DNA from: Aradus depressus
Lineage: Eukaryota > Arthropoda > Insecta > Hemiptera > Aradidae
Length of the DNA stretch: 64,000 nucleotides
NCBI GenBank assembly: GCA_963662175.1
Contig: OY759222.1
Location: 8,367,222 to 8,431,221, forward strand
Direction of reading: 5' to 3'
Shown here piece after piece: positions 24,401 to 33,400 of this stretch. The position numbers were made by a program, and so were the translations under genes. Under the pieces are notes generated by a model. That model was not told the DNA's origin. It did no database searches and was given only the letters and a program-made list of their open reading frames with translations. Each line of letters opens with the position of its first letter. Positions within the stretch are counted from its first letter, which is position 1.

Positions 24401-27400
24401 GTAACCTAACCAGCCTCTTTCATGACAAAGTTACCATAAAGATTTTCTCAAAGAGAGAGTAACAGGTAGTTTAAAGAATACTTGAAACTAGTAGCAGATC
24501 TAAAACAAGCCCGTCACAGTTACCAGTTGTTTGTTTTTGTGACTCATGCCCGGGCTTTGTCTACTGTGGAGTTCCTACACTTTGTCTATTCAAGTTTAAA
24601 TAAATAAAACACACTTTGTTTCAAATACTTTCTATTTACACAGGTTTAGTTATAAACTAAGATTTGCTGAGGGAAAATCATTCTTATAGGTAGGTACATC
24701 AAGTAGGTAAGTAGAGAAAATGTTGCACTTTCAACTAGGAAATCCCCGCATCATTAAAGTTAAGAACTTTTGGTTGTCAAATATTTTCTTCCCTTTTTTC
24801 AATAACAATGCTAAAACTAAAATTAATAATACAATTATTATAATCTTCACAGCTTATATAAGAAGGCGCCGGTAGCTCAGTGTGTACTTGCTTACTGAAC
24901 TGAAGATCGCGGGTTCGAAACTCGGCAAGGTCTTTAGGTTTTATTATCTGGGAGGTGAAGAACCTTGAGCACAACAAACAAAAGGGACTCTTCACATTGT
25001 TAAACAGGTTTATTACTAAGCATAGATACATAAACAACTCCTGGGCGCATACTATACCCTAAGGCCAGGAGTTCGCCCTACACAATCAGGGTCAACGGAA
25101 ACCCACGGGGATAGGTAAGGGCTAGGCGAGCGTCTCTATAGATGGGCCTAAAAGTCTGTTAGTACCACTAATGTTGTTAATGCTTCACCGCCGCACAACA
25201 GTATCAAGCACCAGCTCATAAACCACATTGCACGGACACCACTTCACACTTCCACTACTCAGCACCATCTGCCGCTCTCCGCCCGCCGTCTCCTATCCCC
25301 CTCCCTTCCATCCTGCACACATAGGCAGTTTGACATACATAATAACATACCTTAAATTCATATACCTTAAAGCTAGACAAACTAAATAAGAATACAGAAT
25401 AGAAAAACTAAATACTAAATAGAACAACTAAATACAGAATAGAACAACTAAATACTAAATACACTAGAATACAGAATAGAACTCTAAATACACCGGGTCC
25501 TTACAATAGGTATAATGAATCGAACTCAGTAAAATTGTCTTATTCAATTCAATTCAATTCTTTATTAGCCTTTAAGAAATACATCTTTTAGGCTCAGGGT
25601 TCGGCCTGATATATACATTATTCAGTTTAAAAAAAGTACAAATAAATGAAAATAGAAAATAATAATAATAATAAAATACAAAGTAATATAGAACCTAACT
25701 GTTAATTAACAAATGAAAACAAAAATAAAAATGGTATTTTATTTGAATACTTCAATGTCCTCTAATTTTTAGCGCCCTTATTATGTATAGTGTAATATTA
25801 TTGAGGTTTTGGTTGTTTGCAATGTTGAAAAGGGTCTTGTGAGGTTGCGGGCCCTTTAGTGCTTCTACCAGGTACTTTTTTCTTAGTTGGCTGAAGGCTG
25901 GACACTCCATGAAGAAATGGTGGATGTCGTCCGGTCGGTCTTCGTTGCAGACACTACAGCTGTCTTCCCTGTTGAAGAGGAAATTGTCTTATTGTTAGTT
26001 TGTAACTACCTCACGGTGGTGTAATGATAAACCGAAGTAAACCGATAGTTTATATATAAATTTCTTGTGAAATACACAATATTTTTTTTTAAATAAATTT
26101 TGTTTCTTTATTGTGTTTCCACAATATCTCCGCCATTTCTCAACTTAGAAGTTGTTATCAAACAAATGTTAATAGCGTCGGAATCAGTGCCGTGTTAACC
26201 TATAAACAAACTAAGCAATTGTTTAGGGCATCACGTCTCGGGGGCACCAAGTCTGCAATCCTATTTTTGAAACAGTTAATTATTTCTCGATTTTTATTTT
26301 TATTTATCGTAAATCTGCTATACATTTTAATTAAAAATGGAACTAATATGATAAATATAAAAACATTTATAGGTCGCATAATTTTTTTCATACCCTGCCT
26401 TAAACTTCGGATGGAAGACAAAAATATCAAATCCTGATTATGATTATACTGAGGAAGAAGAAATATCTGACGAAGAAGTGCACGTATATGATGAACGAAT
26501 GCCGTATTTGGACGAAAGAGAAATTTAGCGTTTTAATAAAATAATTTTGAAAAATTTGATTTTCTTATTTTCTTGCTTAGTTAATTTTGTCTTCGTTTTG
26601 TTCAATGGATCTTTATTATTGAACTTGCCAACATAAGTAAGACGTTAATGATATCAATAGTGAAGCGAGGGCATCATAAGCTCAGAATGCTTAGGGCATC
26701 GAATAGTCTTAATCCGGCACTGGTCGGAATGGCAACAAATGTGTGTTCGATTAACTGTGTTACTCAGATAACACGGCTAGTATCTTAAATTTTAATTTAG
26801 GGTATCCTGAAAGCTTCATGAATGTATGTTAAGCTGTTTTCAGTAGACAAGCACTCTGTCTCAGAGCCACTGGCCGCCTCCGACTAGTATCTCTTTCTAC
26901 TAGTTAATTGAAAGAAATAACTATTGAATATTTAAAGCAATAGTACCATTTATTTGTACCGCCGATAGTAAAAATTTAATTCAACAAATAGATATGGTAA
27001 TTCGTGCTGAAGAAATACATAACCGGTCATTCGCCGATGACCATTTGTTTAGTTTTACAAAAAATTTACTTTGAGATAATTGTTGACGCTATTATAAGTT
27101 GTTAAGATCTTTATAATGAAAATCCATTTTTTTTTTGTCAATAAATTTAAATATAATTTTATTATTTAAACTGATTTATTTTAGTCTAAATCCTGTCGTG
27201 TAGAGCAACCCGTAGATATTTGTTCCGTTTGATTCTTTAGTCTCAAGTGACCGACCATTTATAGACAATAAAAGTCGAGAAAAAAAAAAACCGTTTTATG
27301 ATACTTTATATATTTTTTGATATATATTTGTCAAGTTTACTTAAAGCCGTTGTTGATATTATCCGATCGATTTGAAATTTTCTACGAGTGTTTTTGAATT

Positions 27401-30400
27401 TGAAAAAAAAAAAAAAAAAAAAAAAATTTCGCCCCACCCTGAGCTTTACATCAGGGATTTTTTTTATTTCTTAAATAATTAAAGTTATATAACAAATTAA
27501 AAAAAATATTTATTATCTTCTCAAGTCGTGGCTGTGTTTGTATGTTTAAGATATTTACTTTCCCATTTAGAGAAGGACGGTAGTGTGGAGTTGGTGGTTT
27601 TTCTAACTTTAACAAAAACAAAACAGAACGATACTCCTGAAAAGGTTTCTTACCTCACAAAGTTAACCTTTAAAAATAATATTTACATTGCTAGTTAATC
27701 ATATTTCATCCTTGAATCTTCAGTTTTTCTGCCATCACAGTTTTATCAAGTATAGAGCAAGTTATGTAATCGGTCAAAAATTCGATGCCGAGTTTTCAAC
27801 GGAATTTCATGTTTACCGACATCTAGATCCTAAGAAAAAAAAAATGTCTGTCCGTCTGTGTGTCTATGAACACGATAACTCCCCATAAAAAGAATTTTGA
27901 TAATATATTTAGATTAAAAAAATGTGGGAATAATCAACAATTTATTTTTATTTTCACTATGGGCTTAGAAATTAAGAAAAATATTACCTATTTAATATTT
28001 ATCGCATATAAGATATCGTCGGCCTAAATGTGATACCTCGTAAGCGACATTTTTCCAAAAATAGTTTTTTTTTTACCTTAAAAAAAAACTATTGATCTAG
28101 TGGGACCTATATACGACATAAAACGAAAAAAAAAACATGAAATACGGTTTGAAGAACCGAACCTTGCAAATTAATGGGAACGAAATTCTGGTGAAACCTG
28201 GTACTCCTTTAAGTACCGTTAATTCTTGACTTGGATTTGCAAACTAGCTTAAAAACAATTCACGGCATGCATAGGTATGCATCTCGCTTAATACAAATGT
28301 CGAAAAAATTGAGGTTTCCTATAAAGAATATATTTTTTATCAGTTTTTTGTCTCTCCTGTAAAGTTGACTTTTTGCACATATGAGGTATCACGTTTAGAC
28401 AGACGATAATATCATGTATATATATTATGTAGGTACATATATTATATATATTATGTAGGTACATATATTATATATATATTATGTAAGTACATATATTATA
28501 TATATTATGTAGGTACATATATTATATATATTATGTAGGTACATATATTATATATATATTATGTAAGTACATATATTATATATATTATGTAGGTACATAT
28601 ATTATATATATTATGTAAGTACATATATTATATATATTATGTAGGTACATATATTATATATATTATGTAAGTACATATATTATATATATTATGTAGGTAC
28701 ATATATTATATATATTATGTAAGTACATATATTATATATATATATTATGTAGGTACATATATTATATATAAGTACACATATTATATATATTATGTAGGTA
28801 CATATATTATATATATTATGTAAGTACATATATTATATATATTATGTAGGTACATATATTATATATATTATGTAAGTACATATATTATATATATTATGTA
28901 AGTACATATATTATATATATTATGTAAGTACATATATTATATATATTATGTAAGTACATATATTATATATATTATGTAAGTACATATATTATATATATTA
29001 TGTAAGTACATATATTATATATATTATGTAGGTACATATATTATATATATTATGTAAGTACATATATTATATATATTATGTAGGTACATATATTATATAT
29101 ATTATGTAAGTACATATATTATATATATTATGTAGGTACATATATTATATATATTATGTAAGTTCATATATTATATATATTATGTAAGTACATATATTAT
29201 ATATATTATGTAAGTACATATATTATATATATATTATGTAGGTACATATATTATATATAAGTACACATATTATATATATTATGTAGGTACATATATTATA
29301 TATATTATGTAAGTACATATATTATATATATTATGTAGGTACATATATTATATATATTATGTAAGTACATATATTATATATATTATGTAAGTACATATAT
29401 TATATATATTATGTAGGTACATATATTATATATATTATGTAAGTACATATATTATATATATTATGTAGGTACATATATTATATATATTATGTAAGTACAT
29501 ATATTATATATATTATGTAGGTACATATATTATATATATTATGTAAGTACATATATTATATATATTATGTAGGTACATATATTATATATATTATGTAAGT
29601 ACATATATTATATATATTATGTAGGTACATATATTATATATATTATGTAGGTACATATATTATATATATTATGTAAGTACATATATTATATATATATTAT
29701 GTAGGTACATATATTATATATAAGTACACATATTATATATATTATGTAGGTACATATATTATATATATTATGTAAGTACATATATTATATATATTATGTA
29801 GGTACATATATTATATATATTATGTAAGTACATATATTATATATAGTATGTAAGTACATATATTATATATATTATGTAGGTACATATATTATATATATTA
29901 TGTAAGTACATATATTATATATATTATGTAGGTACATATATTATATATATTATGTAAGTACATATATTATATATATTATGTAAGTACATATATTATATAT
30001 ATTATGTAGGTACATATATTATATATATTATGTAAGTACATATATTATATATATTATGTAAGTACATATATTATATATATTATGTAGGTACATATATTAT
30101 ATATATTATGTAAGTACATATATTATATATATTATGTAGGTACATATATATCATATATATTATGTAAGTACATATATTATATATATTATGTAAGTACATA
30201 TATTATATATATTATGTAGGTACATATATATATATATATATATATATATTATTTTTTTTCGGTTTTTACTTTTGTATTGTGGCTACTACTACTTTACTAT
30301 TTTCCCTTTTCAAAGGCCATATTTTGTTTTATATAATTTTGAATTGTTTTTCTTTCCTAGTTGCTTGCACTATTTCTATTAAAGTGCATGTCCATATTTA

Positions 30401-33400
30401 TTATATTAACATTTTATTTAGTTACTATACTACATACTTATTTGTTATCTACATTAATAAAGCTGAAACGGGTTTTGTTGGTTTGTTTCAACTACGAGGG
30501 ACAGTGTGCTCAATGTTTTTTTTCCCTTCCCAGTTACCTTGTCTAAGGGTCTTTAACTAGTAGCTGACGTCTAACAAGTTCGTTGCCGTCACTTAAGTCT
30601 GGTCCGAAGGACGACGTGCTCAAGATTATTCTTCACTTTCCAGTTAAAACATCTAAGAGTCCCATCTAGATTTCCAACTCGCGGTCCTGAGATCATTAGA
30701 CTCTTTATGTAAAGATAAAACAAGTTTCTGTCTGGATCGAACTAATATTGTGAAGAGAGAAATATAGAATAGGTTAGGTTAGGTTTTATGACTCATGCCC
30801 GGGCTTTAACTACGAGGTCATATCGCCTACTACCAGAGCGCACTTTCGTCACTCTGGTGGACATAAGCCCGACTCTACTGTGGGAGTCTTAAATTTTGCC
30901 TACCCTAAATTTTTATTCACCTAGGATAGGGGGCCTTTAACGAGTACCTACCTGACATCGTACAGGTTCGGGACCATCGCTTAATAACGTCCCATCCGAA
31001 GGACGGCGTGCTTAAGTTTATTTTACCTGCCAGATTAAAGAGCGCTCTGGTAGTAGGCGATATGACCTTGTAGTTAAAGCCCGGGCATGAGTCATAAAAC
31101 CTAACCTAACCTGAATGTATAAAGACTGATAAAACAAATTCAAATTGTATGTCTTTTGGAATAAGTAGGAGGCCCCGGAGAGCTTTTGCTGACCGGGCCT
31201 TTTTCCTTAAATCCGCCACTGGAAATAGACAAAAGCCCTATGCTCTACCCCGCTCGACCCAAAAACACAAATTCTAAAATATTGACTAAGAATGTTCTGC
31301 ATTGAACACAACATATTTTTTAACTTGTGGTGAAATCGAGCAGGAGATGTTTTGAAAAGTATTTTTAAGTGAGTGAATTCATTTTCCTAAGCCACATAGC
31401 ACACCTGACACCTAGACAATAAAGGCAGGTTTATACGAAGGTTGGGTTATAAAAATTGTGTAAGGGCCCAGCTGCTGTGCTTGTTAGCGCTCCTGTCCGC
31501 TGTCGGACGTCTTAATTGAATCTTTCAAGGAACAGTAAAACTTCCTTCTGCCTCTCAGACCGCCTACGCCGCTAAACAATTAGCCTGCCCTTTGTATGCC
31601 CATTAAACCCACCATTTATCTAGATTTAGCGCAATTAATTGTTAGAAAACATGAATATTTCTATACAAAAGCTAGTGAATAAAACGGAAACCTTATTTTT
31701 TTTATTTGTTGCTATTATTATTATTTTCTAAACCGTGGTGGGTGTTAATAAATAACATAGACTAGATTTCAAAAATATATATTTAATTTCAAATCCAAGG
31801 GCAAGTCGGAGTAGTCATAAGAAAAACAAAAATTAACTCTCCTGATGTGGAGGGGAGAATGTGGAAGATGGGCTGATGAACTGATCTCCAAATAAGGCCG
31901 AGAAGGATGGCTGAGAAGATCTGGGAGTAGGCTGAGGACGCCGTCACACCAGATGAGTCAGGTACCAGACTTCAGAGGTCCGGGTTGACGAGAGAAGTCG
32001 GCGGGTTGGTGGCCTTGAGGTGTGCCCTGATGTCAACAGGCTAAAGGACCATGGAAGACTCTCTGTCCAACACTGACCAGCGGTCATAGGACGAACTTCT
32101 CCCCTCTCCCACATTCATAGGCTCCTCCCACAAATTGTTAATATCATCAGTTTATGTGAAATGAAACTTAATAATAAATTACAGAAATAATATTGACAAT
32201 AATTGTAATAATAATAATATTTATAATTATTAGAATTATTAATTAAAGAAAACATAAAAAAATATACCTCTAAGAAAATCAAAATTAATTAAATGTTGCG
32301 CTAACAATGGAACCAACTGTATTTATTATTATTATATGTAGGTACTTACTTTTTTTTTTTTCATTTTGTAGTTATTAACTTGCCAGCATATAGGAAAGTT
32401 GTAATGGGTCCGAAAATCGAAATCAAAAGTTTCAACATATTTTTATGTTTTAAGGTCACTACAGTATTTTTACGCTATTTTTGGAAAGAAGTATGTGTGT
32501 GTGTACGTATGTGCGTGGTCAATTTTTCCTGCACGCTATCTCGCGAATTAAAAATTATATCGACTTCGCTCTGGTACCAATCGAAGCGTATCAACGTAAA
32601 TATAAGAAATTTGATCAAATTCGGTCCAGCCGTGTTTTTGTTTAAACAAAAAGACTGATAAAAAGTGGATTTTAGGAATTCTTGAAAAAGATTTATTCAA
32701 TATAATTAGTTCTAGTGACTGTCGAAACACATGTAGCATCCTTTTGAGTCAGATTTAAAAAATAGACTACATGGCGTCTGAAAATTTTGAGCGGGAGGGG
32801 GGGTTGTGAGAGGGGCTAAGCATAGAAATTATTCTAGCTCATTAACGGATAGTCGGATCGTGATGAAATTTCACACAGTACCTATTCTTAAGAGCCAATT
32901 GAGATATAGACTATCTGGCGTCACAAAATTCTTAACGGAGGGGGACTTAACGGATTATCAGATTGTCATGAAATTTTACATGTAGTAGTTTTAAAAGCAA
33001 AATTTAAAAAATAGGCTAGTGACCTTTGTGCATTTGCATATCAATTAAAAATCTATATATAGATTAAATTCAATTAAATCAATAAATAATTCTGTACTAA
33101 ATAAAATGCCTACTTTTGTGATATTATTACTGTTGATATTGATATCAAGCTTGGAAGTTTGCCGTGTGGACCTCAAGGGCCGCACTTAGTTACAGATGCC
33201 ACCTTTGTAGAGTCCTAATACATGGCCCAGTAATTTCCTCTGATTTTGGGTGCAAAGAGTCGAAACACAGATCCTAGAACCTGCTTGTTTAATTATAGTT
33301 TTTACTACCAACAACGCTTAAAGATCACTCAGTCTCCCCCTCTCATTCTCAAAATCATTTCATTTTGTCTCATTGCACAGCGTTATGAAATAATTTTGAG

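Noticed and set aside
24974..25507. Complete LTR retrotransposon
   Set aside because: No second LTR, no primer binding site or polyprotein; kept only as a weak LTR-like segment.
28417..30249. Centromere or origin
   Set aside because: Only 1.8 kb long and inside a gene intron; nothing supports such a role.
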